This document shows positions 26,818 through 35,142 of a stretch of 40,318 nt of DNA, piece after piece. Where the stretch lies: assembly GCA_002427845.1 (NCBI GenBank), contig DIYZ01000244.1, positions 1 to 40,318 of the forward strand, in the 5' to 3' direction. This DNA comes from Chloracidobacterium sp. UBA6041 (GTDB lineage: Bacteria > Acidobacteriota > Blastocatellia > Pyrinomonadales > Pyrinomonadaceae). Numbering within the stretch: the stretch's first letter is position 1; each line of letters begins with the position of its first letter. The notes below the pieces were generated by a model, which saw nothing but the letters and a program-made list of their open reading frames with translations, did no database searches and was not told where the DNA came from. The translations under genes and the position numbers were made by a program.

Positions 26818-28017
26818 ATGCGGCTAATCCTGGAAGTTACCTCCGGCCCTCTTAAGGGAAAACAAATCGAAGCCAAAGTTGGTGAGACTGTGCGTGTTGG
26901 GCGCATCTCAAAGGCTGATGTTGCCATGGAAGACAGCTTCATGTCGGGCGAGCATTTCGCCATCGAGTGCAATTCGCGCAGTTGTCGCCTCAGGGATCTG
27001 AACAGCCGAAACGGGACTCAGTTGAACGGTAAGATGATTACCGAGGCCTACCTAACCGACGGCGACCAGGTTTACGCAGGGAAAACGGATTTCAAAGTTC
27101 GCATCGAAGACTTTCCAAAAACGGTCGCGGTTTCACCTGCTGAGCAAGAGGCGATGAGAAGCGAACCGGCCAAGTCTGCACCTCCACCAGCGCCTCAGCG
27201 AAAACAATCGAAGAAGCTTCCTCCCGTCTCAGTTCCTCAGCCTGCACCGCCGGCAGCGATTTCACCGAACCCTCCAACCACATCCAAAGACGTGCCACCA
27301 GCCCCGGCTGCAAGCAGAAATAGAGACTTCGTCGACGAACGCCATCCCCAACAAGCACCGCACACAGTGGCGAATAAACCGGTGGTCCCAACCAAGACCG
27401 AACTAAAGAGGGTAGCTCCTTCGCCGCCACCCGCTGCGAGTCCGCCGCCTCGACCCGAGGTTGTTTCTCAGAATGCGCTTGAAACTTATGAAGCGGCGAC
27501 ACCTGAGGGTCGCCTAATTCACATCTTATCTAGTCAATCTGGATCCCTGATGGCCCTGGTCGATGCCGTTCATGACGGGAAGTTGCTTGATCTTATCCGC
27601 GGCTTCAGCAAGGCGTTTCATTCGCTTTATCGCAGCGAACAAAACGCTACGATTGCTCCCTATCTCGTTGCGTTGCCGCCACGATCCGAGCTTCTCAAAC
27701 AGATGGTACAACAGGGGTGGGGGCACGAGTGGGGTGTCTACCTAACCAGTCCGCTTTCGCTGCTTGAGTTGCGCGAATTCTTCAGGACATCGCTGATGGT
27801 TACAATGCCGGATGGAATGGAGCTGTTTTCGCGGTTCTATGATCCGCGATTCTTTCGCTCCTTTCTCGAAACGTGTACTGCGCCGGAAGCCGAAAAGTTT
27901 TTTGGGCCAATCACTTCTTATTTCATGGAAGACGAAAGATCCGAGATCCTTCTGCAGTTTAGTAGAAGTAAGAGAGGCGCAGAAAAGAAAGGGCACTTGC
28001 TTTCGGTCTTGGTGTGA
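26818..28017 (+). CDS. FHA - DUF4123 fusion, likely T6SS effector-loading adaptor
   Basis: 399 residues. The FHA domain is at about 27-71 (VGRISKADVAM, SGEHFAIE, NSRNGTQLNG). The usual arginine in the S-R-x-H loop is glycine here (SGEH), so phosphothreonine binding may be altered. A long Pro/Ala-rich linker runs from about 105 to 215. The C-terminal DUF4123 domain spans about 225-350, with ATIAPYLVAL, WGVYLTSPLSLLELREFF, and FSRFYDPRFFRSFLETC before FFGPI. DUF4123 proteins are known adaptors that load effectors on VgrG. This gene lies downstream of PAAR and closes the plus-strand T6SS run. Domain calls are strong; the partner is inferred to be the preceding cargo. Confidence 0.85.
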   Translation: MRLILEVTSGPLKGKQIEAKVGETVRVGRISKADVAMEDSFMSGEHFAIECNSRSCRLRDLNSRNGTQLNGKMITEAYLTDGDQVYAGKTDFKVRIEDFPKTVAVSPAEQEAMRSEPAKSAPPPAPQRKQSKKLPPVSVPQPAPPAAISPNPPTTSKDVPPAPAASRNRDFVDERHPQQAPHTVANKPVVPTKTELKRVAPSPPPAASPPPRPEVVSQNALETYEAATPEGRLIHILSSQSGSLMALVDAVHDGKLLDLIRGFSKAFHSLYRSEQNATIAPYLVALPPRSELLKQMVQQGWGHEWGVYLTSPLSLLELREFFRTSLMVTMPDGMELFSRFYDPRFFRSFLETCTAPEAEKFFGPITSYFMEDERSEILLQFSRSKRGAEKKGHLLSVLV

Positions 28018-28123
28018 CTAAGACTCCAGCAGGTCCTCAGACTGGCACTACCCTTAGATAATCTCTGGATTCGATTTCGTTGATTCAGGCCACGGTCCGG
28101 TTCGGCTGGCTCTAGCGATCTGC

Positions 28124-29029
28124 TCACAGGCCGCGAGCTCCTGGCCCCAGACCAAAGCGCGGACTCGGATCTCCATTGTTCTGGATGTGCGCCGCCACAC
28201 TGGCAAAAGAGCTGGGATTATGCAGTGCTCGGTCTGCAGGCTGTATGTTGTAGGCTGGGTCAAACTCGGAGATGTGCGTATCGTTGTTTATGCCGGATTG
28301 ACTATCAAAGACGTGGACGGCTTCGTGAATCAATATTGCGGCTCGCGAGTTCGGGCCAATTAGGTCTCCGAAATGAGAATTGACGTTCGTGAAACCGGGA
28401 CCGAAAGTAATTGGGCCATTTAAGGGAGCTTCTGCTGCCGTATTGATGCCGTTGACGGGTACGCCGGTGCGGAATCTGGTTGCACTCGCGGCAAATAGAC
28501 CTAGAAGCTGATTATACCGTAGCAGCATGTTGTCTATGTCTCTACCCGTAATCTGCCGGGTGACGCTGATCGTAGCCGGTGCAATCGTAAAGCGGAAATG
28601 CGTGCGCAGGGCAGCCACCGTCAGCGGAGCCGGGGTGGTTCCGTTATTCTGACTTATTTTAAGAAGGTTCAAAGCAAGGATGGCCGCACGGACTTTTTGC
28701 CCTGCGAGTACGGTGTCGCTTTGCGCCAGGTCGCGACCGATCGTGCCTCCTTGCAGCAGGATATCCAGAATTCCCAGCGTCTGACGCCCGGCCACACCTG
28801 CGTCGCGATCCATATTAAAACGCGTCTGGACTGTGCCGACAGCCGCGACCGTCTTAGGTCCGAAGATGCCGTCGACCTTAATGAGAGGGCCGATGCCAGT
28901 ATTTACCAAAGCCTGTTGGAGTAGCTTGACGGCGGCCTGGTCAGGCTCAAATTGTTTCATCGCCGTCTGGTTCTGGGCTGCTCTTTGCAACCGCTGATTA
29001 GCACTCCAAAATGGAGACCTGAGGGCCAT
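28124..29029 (-). CDS. Peptidoglycan-binding putative metallopeptidase (candidate effector)
   Basis: 301 residues, convergent with the T6SS operon. The N-terminal PG_binding_1 domain lies at about 30-92 (VKLLQQALVNTG, VDGIFGPKTVAAV). The C-terminal part has ILIHEAVHVFD, an HExxH zinc motif at 235-239, and downstream HISEFDPAY (Glu255/Asp257 as possible third ligand) and LHNPSSFASVAAHI. This layout resembles M35-like (deuterolysin/aspzincin) peptidases. There is no signal peptide, which fits export by another system such as the adjacent T6SS. The target could be peptidoglycan cross-links or envelope proteins; there is no adjacent obvious immunity gene. A ribosome binding site (AAAGGA) precedes the ATG. 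Confidence 0.8.
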   Translation of the reverse strand: MALRSPFWSANQRLQRAAQNQTAMKQFEPDQAAVKLLQQALVNTGIGPLIKVDGIFGPKTVAAVGTVQTRFNMDRDAGVAGRQTLGILDILLQGGTIGRDLAQSDTVLAGQKVRAAILALNLLKISQNNGTTPAPLTVAALRTHFRFTIAPATISVTRQITGRDIDNMLLRYNQLLGLFAASATRFRTGVPVNGINTAAEAPLNGPITFGPGFTNVNSHFGDLIGPNSRAAILIHEAVHVFDSQSGINNDTHISEFDPAYNIQPADRALHNPSSFASVAAHIQNNGDPSPRFGLGPGARGL

Positions 29030-29181
29030 TTGCTTAATCCTTTCCGTTGATTCAATGATGGAGGGAATTCAATTCCTTTTAAAATAGCTGTCAAGTCAAA
29101 TGAATCATAAACCCTCCCCATTTTCGGCTCGTTGAGTTATCCTTAAAGCCTCAACCGCCAGCGGTTCGGACCGCGTTTACG

Positions 29182-30789
29182 TTAAGAGTCTCCGGCCCAC
29201 GGACCGTGTAGTTGGGTGCCGGCGATTGATTGAAACATTCCCAGGCGGATCGTGTCTGAGTCTTTCAACGACAGCAAAGGCATCAAGCCCCGATTGATGA
29301 TCTTCTCTGCGGCACGCAGCGTGAGCAGGACCTCTGCGCAAGGCTTGATCTCTGATTCGTCCTCTCTTTGGTAAACGTGTAGAGGGAGACCTTGGATCTC
29401 TTGCACGTCGCTGGGCCGCAAACCCCAACCAGCTTCGCTGAATCCTTTTGCCAGGAGGTAAACCACCGCAAACGCGGGATTGGCCCACAGGTAAGACTCA
29501 TGTCTCGGGCCATCCGGCGGCATCTCTTCGAACTCGAACTCCTCAGTTGGTTCTGTCTCTTTACCGTAGGGCAGACGCAGTAAGAACTGCGGTAGTGCGA
29601 AGCCGACGTAAGCGGCAGCAGAACTATTTATCAGGGTCTCCCACCACGCTTCGATTTGCTCGCCAAGCGGCTCTCGCCAATCGTCTGGGTCTGGTGTTTC
29701 AACTAAAGACTCGCAGCCAAGCAAATGAGCAGACGCCCCGGCGATGAAGGGTGCACCTGCTTCTTGTGCAATCAGCGAGATGCGCTCGATTAACGCAGGA
29801 TCTCCGCTAGCGAAATCGAAAGTGTAGTTGGCGGCTATTACGGCCCAGGGCAGGCCGCCCGACGTCCCGACGGTCTGTTCGACTAAGAGTTTGTAAATCG
29901 CGGTCTTGCGGAAGTCTTTGTTGGTGCGCAAGTCGGCTTTGAATTCCTCGAATGTAATGTCGAGCAAGTAGAGCTTGAGCTCAGTACCTGTTTCGAGTCG
30001 TGTGACGAGAAAATCGAGCCCGCGCCAAGCCGACTCGAGTGCCTGAAAATGCGGATGATGCAGAATGGCCCGCATGGTTTCGGCGATGCGGGCATCAACT
30101 GCCGCAATCAATTGGTCTGCTTCCGCTTCGGTATCCGGAACGAGATGACTCTTTACAGCCGCTTTTGCCAGTTCAAGAATCTCGGGCGAAACTTCTGGAG
30201 ATCGGTGGCCGAGCGTCTTCGGTGAGGTGGCAGAGGAGGCATCTAGTCTTCCTGCGAGAATCTGGTCGAGGAGACTGCCTTCAGAATCCGGACCCGGCGT
30301 CAGCGGTGGCGGTTCTTCAGACACGAGAGCAGGAGTAGGCTCTGCATGAAAAGGCTCGGTTGCAGCCAATTGGTTCCATCCGCGCACTTCGGCAGCAGCT
30401 TCTTGAAACGCTTTTGGATTGTTTAGCTTCGTACGCGTCCGGCCTAAAGCCTCGAAGATCTCCAGCCGGTTGAAGAGCCGGTCGGGATGAAAGTCTTCGA
30501 GTTGGTTGAAGTTGATGGATAGCGACTGACTGCCGTCTTTTGTTAGGGGAATGTGAAGCTTCACCCCAAGCCGTGACATCACCTGATTTAGATTGTCGCG
30601 ATCCACAATCCTGGGCCGCCAGCCGGCGAGTTCGTCGCTTGAAACATGCAGCCCACGATTCTTGCGACCGCTCCAGTCGCCCAGTAGAAGCACTTGAAAG
30701 GGCGTCTCATCCGACAAACGAGCGTGAGGTTGCTCCATCGTTGCGAGGAGCTCGCCTTCAACGTCAGTTAAGGAGAATGTTTCCTCCAT
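29182..30789 (-). CDS. Fused TssB-TssC sheath-like protein, C-terminally truncated
   Basis: 535 residues. Residues about 28-127 match TssB: PFQVLLLGDWSGR, VDRDNLNQVMSRL, LEDFHPDRLFNRL. After a Pro/Glu-rich linker (about 140-170), residues 172-525 match TssC: SLLDQILAG, ALESAWRGLDFLV, LPWAVIAANYTFD, FLLRLPYGKE, YLWANPAFA, QGLPLHVY. It stops at the region where canonical TssC continues for roughly 120 more residues, so the SRFAHYIK block and the C-terminal inter-subunit strand are absent. The main tssB/tssC pair is present separately at 12700-14729, so this is a second, divergent sheath protein. It may cap, regulate or scaffold the sheath rather than build one. It is the second gene after an unrecognised partner on the same strand. 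Confidence 0.88.
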   Translation of the reverse strand: MEETFSLTDVEGELLATMEQPHARLSDETPFQVLLLGDWSGRKNRGLHVSSDELAGWRPRIVDRDNLNQVMSRLGVKLHIPLTKDGSQSLSINFNQLEDFHPDRLFNRLEIFEALGRTRTKLNNPKAFQEAAAEVRGWNQLAATEPFHAEPTPALVSEEPPPLTPGPDSEGSLLDQILAGRLDASSATSPKTLGHRSPEVSPEILELAKAAVKSHLVPDTEAEADQLIAAVDARIAETMRAILHHPHFQALESAWRGLDFLVTRLETGTELKLYLLDITFEEFKADLRTNKDFRKTAIYKLLVEQTVGTSGGLPWAVIAANYTFDFASGDPALIERISLIAQEAGAPFIAGASAHLLGCESLVETPDPDDWREPLGEQIEAWWETLINSSAAAYVGFALPQFLLRLPYGKETEPTEEFEFEEMPPDGPRHESYLWANPAFAVVYLLAKGFSEAGWGLRPSDVQEIQGLPLHVYQREDESEIKPCAEVLLTLRAAEKIINRGLMPLLSLKDSDTIRLGMFQSIAGTQLHGPWAGDS

Positions 30790-30877
30790 TTTCTCAACTC
30801 ACCTTCGTCGGTAGATCTAGCGCCTGCTGAAAAGCCGTTGTCGTCAGGGTGATCAGAGCCTGCACGCTTTCTTATGA

Positions 30878-31648
30878 TCATTGCCCCTCTCGAACGTACC
30901 CCTTCGTAATCTCGAGCAGTTGCTCTTTCAGAGGATCGCGAAGCTTGTCCACATCCTCCAATTGAACAATTTCCTCGAACGCACTCATGCCAGAAACCTC
31001 AGTGCTCTCGACAATCACGTCGTCCGGCGGGCGCATTGTGGAGATAGCCGAAGAGACATAGGTTACCGGCAGGTCGCCAAACTCAGGAGAGCATTCGGTG
31101 CTAAGAGGGAAGTGAAGGGCTTTGAGAATTTGTGACACGCCGACTTGTTTTGAGACAACAATATGCATCATGAGATAGTGCAAAACGAATTGTTGAAGCT
31201 CATCGCCAGTCTGCTTGCGTCCCGCCAAGAGTGCCTTTAATCGTCCGGGGGAAAAGCCGCCGTAGGTAAGCACCCACTTCAGTGGAGAAGTAACCGCGAT
31301 CGTTTTGCTTTCATTTCCGATCATCGCAACATGTGTGTATTCCAGCGGCGTCATCTCCAGTTGAGGATTGATCACCTCGAGCGGACTCTTAAATTCCAGA
31401 GGTAGGTTGTAGAGCCTGGACTGGCCAATTGTGCGATAGAGTTCCTGAAACTCTTTGAATGCTTTGTCTCCAGTTCTGGATGTTCCGTAGCTTTCACCAT
31501 CGACGTAGTTACCAAAGACTATCTTGGGGTGAAACAGCGGCGCGAGCGTCGAAAGCAATTCCTTCATCTGACCGCGCAGCAGATCGGCCATCCCACGCGT
31601 CAATTTTCGCAGGGCCAACAAATGCTGAATGCTGTATCGTTCGTCCAT
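30878..31648 (-). CDS. Conserved-looking protein of unknown function paired with the TssB-TssC fusion
   Basis: 256 residues, no membrane helix or signal peptide. I do not recognise a named family. The N-terminus is helical (SIQHLLALRKLTRGMADLLR), then PKIVFGNYVDGESYGTSRTG, EMTPLEYTHVAM and ITSPLKW-like TSPLKWVLTYGGFSPGRLKAL. The region ELQQFVLHYLMMHIVVSKQVG is hydrophobic-helical. A patterned MRPPDDVIVESTEVSGMSAF follows before an acidic tail. The composition is that of an ordinary cytoplasmic globular protein. It lies 88 bases upstream of the TssB-TssC fusion in the same direction, so the two probably form one transcript and a complex. The promoter would be in 31649-31818, shared divergently with the methyltransferase gene. 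Confidence 0.8.
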   Translation of the reverse strand: MDERYSIQHLLALRKLTRGMADLLRGQMKELLSTLAPLFHPKIVFGNYVDGESYGTSRTGDKAFKEFQELYRTIGQSRLYNLPLEFKSPLEVINPQLEMTPLEYTHVAMIGNESKTIAVTSPLKWVLTYGGFSPGRLKALLAGRKQTGDELQQFVLHYLMMHIVVSKQVGVSQILKALHFPLSTECSPEFGDLPVTYVSSAISTMRPPDDVIVESTEVSGMSAFEEIVQLEDVDKLRDPLKEQLLEITKGYVREGQ

Positions 31649-31818
31649 GAAAGTTTGTTCTCTACAGGAGGACCGCTAAACGTGGCGAAAAGAGCCACGA
31701 TACGCTTGGATTGGCGAAGCCTACAGGGCCATGCAAGTCCTTGTCAACAGCGGTGAAACGGACCGAGCGGAAGCCACTGGCGCCATTCAACGATAATAAA
31801 TCCAAGGGAGTCCCTCTC

Positions 31819-33366
31819 ATGAGCAAATCGTTCACGCACGAGCCGCCGATACGCACCGGGACGGCGAAGGAGTTTGAGCATGTTAGGGTGGCATTGAAAA
31901 ACGCGCAGTTCGATGAAGAGACGATCTGTCGCGCGCTCAAAATCGAAGCTATGTCTGATGTGGGTTCAGTCAAGAGCGACACGCTTGATTCTACAGATAT
32001 CTCCGCTCAGTTACGGATCTTGATTCGTCTTTTTCTGTTTCAGCGACTAGTGCCGCGTTCAGAAGCTGAGCGTGTGCTCGACACTGCGACTTGCGATGCC
32101 TTTCTCTCACTTGGGATTATGGGCGTAGGGAAGTTTGGTGATGATCAATTCTATGCAACAGTCTTGCTCTACCCAGTCGGAGGATTTTGGATCGCCTCCG
32201 ACCGGCATAGTAACCCTGATGGGAGTGAGTTTACTGCACCGCCGGATATAGTGTTTCCAGCAATTTATGAGGGCACACTCCGTTTTCTACGCCTGCTGCC
32301 GCAGATCGTCGCCGAAGACGCTCTCGATCTCTGTGCGGGTTCAGGCATAGGGGCGTTTGTCTTGAGTAGACATAGCAGGCGTGTAGTCTCTTCGGATGTC
32401 ACCGAGCGCACTACCCAATTTGCGACCTTCAATTGTGCTCTCAACAACCGCGACAACGTGGAGGCTGTTTGTAGCGACCTCTACGGCGCGATGAAAGGGC
32501 GAACCTTCGACCTTATCGTGGCCCATCCTCCCTATGTGCCATCGCTGAGCATCGAAACGATCTGGCGCGATGGTGGGATGACCGGCGAACTCGTCGTCAA
32601 GCGCATCATCGAAGGATCGCCGCACCACTTGCGCGAGGATGGCACGCTCTTCGTCCTGTCGATTGGTCTGGATACAAGTGAAGGGCCCTTTGAGGAGCGG
32701 GCCAGAAAGTGGTTGGGAAAAAAAGGCGATGAGTTCGACATCATCTTTGCTTACTTTGAGGAGTCGACCCCCATCGAGATGCTCAAAAGGCTAGCCGCCC
32801 GGGAGAAGAACCTGGGGATAAAAGAACTTCGGGAATTAGGAGAAGCGTTCCAAGCTGAGGGGACTATCAAAATGCCCTACGGCGCCCTAGTCATGCGGCG
32901 ACATGCGAAGAATGGACACTCTAAGCCGTGGACTGCTCGCGTGAAACTTAGCGGAGAGACAGATGGGCGGGATTGGGAGCGGGCATTTGCGTTGCATCAG
33001 CGCCTTTCACAGCCCGGCTTTTTTGAAGAGCTGCAACAGGCTCGGCCTGAGCTGGCGCCGAGTCTGCTGGTCCAAGTCACCCATGTGGTGCACGAACGCT
33101 CGCTCGTCCCTGCTGAGTTTCTCTTTAAAACTGATAAGCCTTTTACTGCCTTCGGGCGATTTGATCAATGGATGGTCCCTTTGATTGCTCGTTTCGATGG
33201 TACGAGGACGCCTACCCAGATCTACAACGATGCCATACCCGGCTCGGAGTTACCTGAGGATTTTGGGCTGCGCGACTTTACGGAGCTCGTGGCACGGATG
33301 ATCGAGCGCGGATATCTGATCCTGCGGGACTCTCGTGAAAACGAGCGTAAGTCGGAATTGCACTAA
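31819..33366 (+). CDS. MTS-type class I SAM-dependent methyltransferase
   Basis: 515 residues from the ATG at 31819, preceded by AAGGGAG (8-base spacing); the frame extends to a TTG at 31711 with no supporting site. A helical N-terminal domain (about 1-130) precedes the Rossmann methyltransferase. This has SAM motif I ALDLCAGSGIGAF near 166-178 and the active-site-loop motif AHPPYVPS at about 235-242, where the canonical N-P-P-Y asparagine is replaced by histidine. Related enzymes with NPPY methylate glutamine in proteins or bases in RNA/DNA. The C-terminal 100 residues (LIARFDGTRTPTQIY, ELVARMIERGYLIL) resemble a winged-helix module also found in the next methyltransferase. Substrate unknown. 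Confidence 0.82.
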   Translation: MSKSFTHEPPIRTGTAKEFEHVRVALKNAQFDEETICRALKIEAMSDVGSVKSDTLDSTDISAQLRILIRLFLFQRLVPRSEAERVLDTATCDAFLSLGIMGVGKFGDDQFYATVLLYPVGGFWIASDRHSNPDGSEFTAPPDIVFPAIYEGTLRFLRLLPQIVAEDALDLCAGSGIGAFVLSRHSRRVVSSDVTERTTQFATFNCALNNRDNVEAVCSDLYGAMKGRTFDLIVAHPPYVPSLSIETIWRDGGMTGELVVKRIIEGSPHHLREDGTLFVLSIGLDTSEGPFEERARKWLGKKGDEFDIIFAYFEESTPIEMLKRLAAREKNLGIKELRELGEAFQAEGTIKMPYGALVMRRHAKNGHSKPWTARVKLSGETDGRDWERAFALHQRLSQPGFFEELQQARPELAPSLLVQVTHVVHERSLVPAEFLFKTDKPFTAFGRFDQWMVPLIARFDGTRTPTQIYNDAIPGSELPEDFGLRDFTELVARMIERGYLILRDSRENERKSELH

Positions 33367-33500
33367 CAGAGCTGTCCACACAGGGCGCGTGGCCGCGGAC
33401 CCAGCTTGACGGCGCAAGAGGTGAGAATACCGGACGAAGAGGGCAAGGGATAATGTGGCTTCTTTGCCGGACAGCTTGCGAGGCCGTTGATTTCCATGCT

Positions 33501-35078
33501 TCAGGCGAGCAGCAAGCCAAGGCGTCCCAAGTGGTTGAGTTGATTTTCTAGGTCATCTGGCAGAGCTTCCAGAAACCTCTTTCTCTCTGTAAACGCTTCC
33601 TCATCCTGGGGCGATTCCTCGACGTTTGAATCGATCATTTTTCTCAGTTCGTCAAGGACGGCCGGGCGGTTCCGCGTGCCGTCCAGGAGAACAAGCAAAT
33701 GTCTACCAAGGTCGTCCTCCAGACCAATGGTGTTGGGGAACAGTGACGTGATGATCACTCCCTGCTGAGCTTGCAAACGCGCGAGTGGACTGGCTTGTGG
33801 ATACTCGCTTGGCTCAACCACGAATTGGGGCTCGTGAAGATGCAGCTCAATAACTCCCGCGCCGTATGTCTTTAACATTACTTCGGCAAACGTTCGCGCG
33901 TCTTCGTCTGAAGCAAAATCCTCATGAGACATTGTTTGGCCGATAAGCGAGCAAGCCTTCGCCAGCAGTACGTCGAAGTGTGCTGACCGGGGATAGATCT
34001 CGCTCAGGTGAAACAATGCCGCCTTGGCCAGCGGAAAGTCGGTCGAGATCGAACCTTCTTTGGGTCTGCGAAACTCTTCGACCGAGGTTGATTTAATGTC
34101 AGGGGCGGCGGACACCGGGCGAGCCTCTGACTTAATGTAAAACCTGCGGACTCGATCAAGCTTCACAGAGCGGTCCAGCGATATCTCATGATGACAGAGC
34201 AACGTCTGTCGAAAGGCTCTGCCCTTCAAGAAATCAAGATACTGCTCTCTGGTAAGCCTATCTTGTTCGGCCAAGTGGCGCAGCTGCTCTGGAAAGTCAT
34301 AGTCCTGACTCTCAAAGAAATCTGCCTCTGACAGAAACTGCAGGCCATGTTCCGCGGCATGGCTGACGAACTGGTGAAAATACACCGGGGCGTTTATTTC
34401 AGCGAGGTCGTCGTGAAACACAGCACCGTGGCTTTTTACCTTGAATCGCTCGCTCACTTCGCGAAGAAACGTTTGGTAGGCGCTTGATTGAGTTTGCCCA
34501 TCCGCGAGCCACTGAATCAAAGCGCGCCCTTGCGCGATCCGCTCTCGAGAGTCTTTCACGTCCTTTGTGTGAAAGAGCATCAACTGACGAGTGATTTCGC
34601 GCAGGTGGCAGCCGGGATATGTGTTGTAGGAGATGTAAGCGACACCTTGAGGATTAAGAGAAGAACGGCAAATGGCGAGAATCTTATCCCGGGCGGCAGG
34701 AGGTATCCAGGAATAAAGCCCATGAACCATGATGTAATCGAATTGTCCTATCTCCTTTCCGATTTCCATCAGATCAAGCCGGCGTAGCTCGATATTCTTC
34801 AGCCCCAGAGCCGCACTCCTCGCGTTGCCATTGGCTATCGGATGCGCCGCCAGATCGACTCCGACGAACTCACTCTCCGGCAGACCGAACGCCATCGGCA
34901 GCAAATTACTTCCATCGCCGCACCCCAGTTCTAACGCACGGCAATGTTCGACCGGAGCAGGTTGCATTCCAAAAAGGGTTGCCAACGTTGCCAGACGATC
35001 GGGATGCGTTTGCGGGTATGTATAGTTAGGGTAGGGGACTTCATCATATGAGGTTAATTCTGTCGTAACCATATTCAT
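33501..35078 (-). CDS. SAM-dependent methyltransferase with methyltransferase-regulatory domain
   Basis: 525 residues. The start is followed by YDEVPYPNYTYPQTHPDRLA, typical of this family, and SAM motif I ALELGCGDGSNLL at about 48-60. Next come VGVDLAAHPI and the FDYIMVHGLYSWIPP block, then YISYNTYPG and the regulatory domain (about 205-300) with NAPVYFHQFVSHAAEHGLQFL. The C-terminal region ends in HLLVLLDGTRNRPAVLDEL and LNHLGRLGLLL, a winged-helix-like module. The architecture matches the protein-lysine methyltransferases of Rickettsia that modify outer-membrane proteins, so the target here may be a surface protein. It is transcribed convergently with the previous methyltransferase and lies 64 bases from the ABC gene, downstream of it. 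Confidence 0.88.
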   Translation of the reverse strand: MNMVTTELTSYDEVPYPNYTYPQTHPDRLATLATLFGMQPAPVEHCRALELGCGDGSNLLPMAFGLPESEFVGVDLAAHPIANGNARSAALGLKNIELRRLDLMEIGKEIGQFDYIMVHGLYSWIPPAARDKILAICRSSLNPQGVAYISYNTYPGCHLREITRQLMLFHTKDVKDSRERIAQGRALIQWLADGQTQSSAYQTFLREVSERFKVKSHGAVFHDDLAEINAPVYFHQFVSHAAEHGLQFLSEADFFESQDYDFPEQLRHLAEQDRLTREQYLDFLKGRAFRQTLLCHHEISLDRSVKLDRVRRFYIKSEARPVSAAPDIKSTSVEEFRRPKEGSISTDFPLAKAALFHLSEIYPRSAHFDVLLAKACSLIGQTMSHEDFASDEDARTFAEVMLKTYGAGVIELHLHEPQFVVEPSEYPQASPLARLQAQQGVIITSLFPNTIGLEDDLGRHLLVLLDGTRNRPAVLDELRKMIDSNVEESPQDEEAFTERKRFLEALPDDLENQLNHLGRLGLLLA

Positions 35079-35142
35079 CTTCTCTCCCCGGATGCATGAA
35101 GCTCGCGCTTAGATCTTGCCGTATTCCATGAACAATCCTGCT

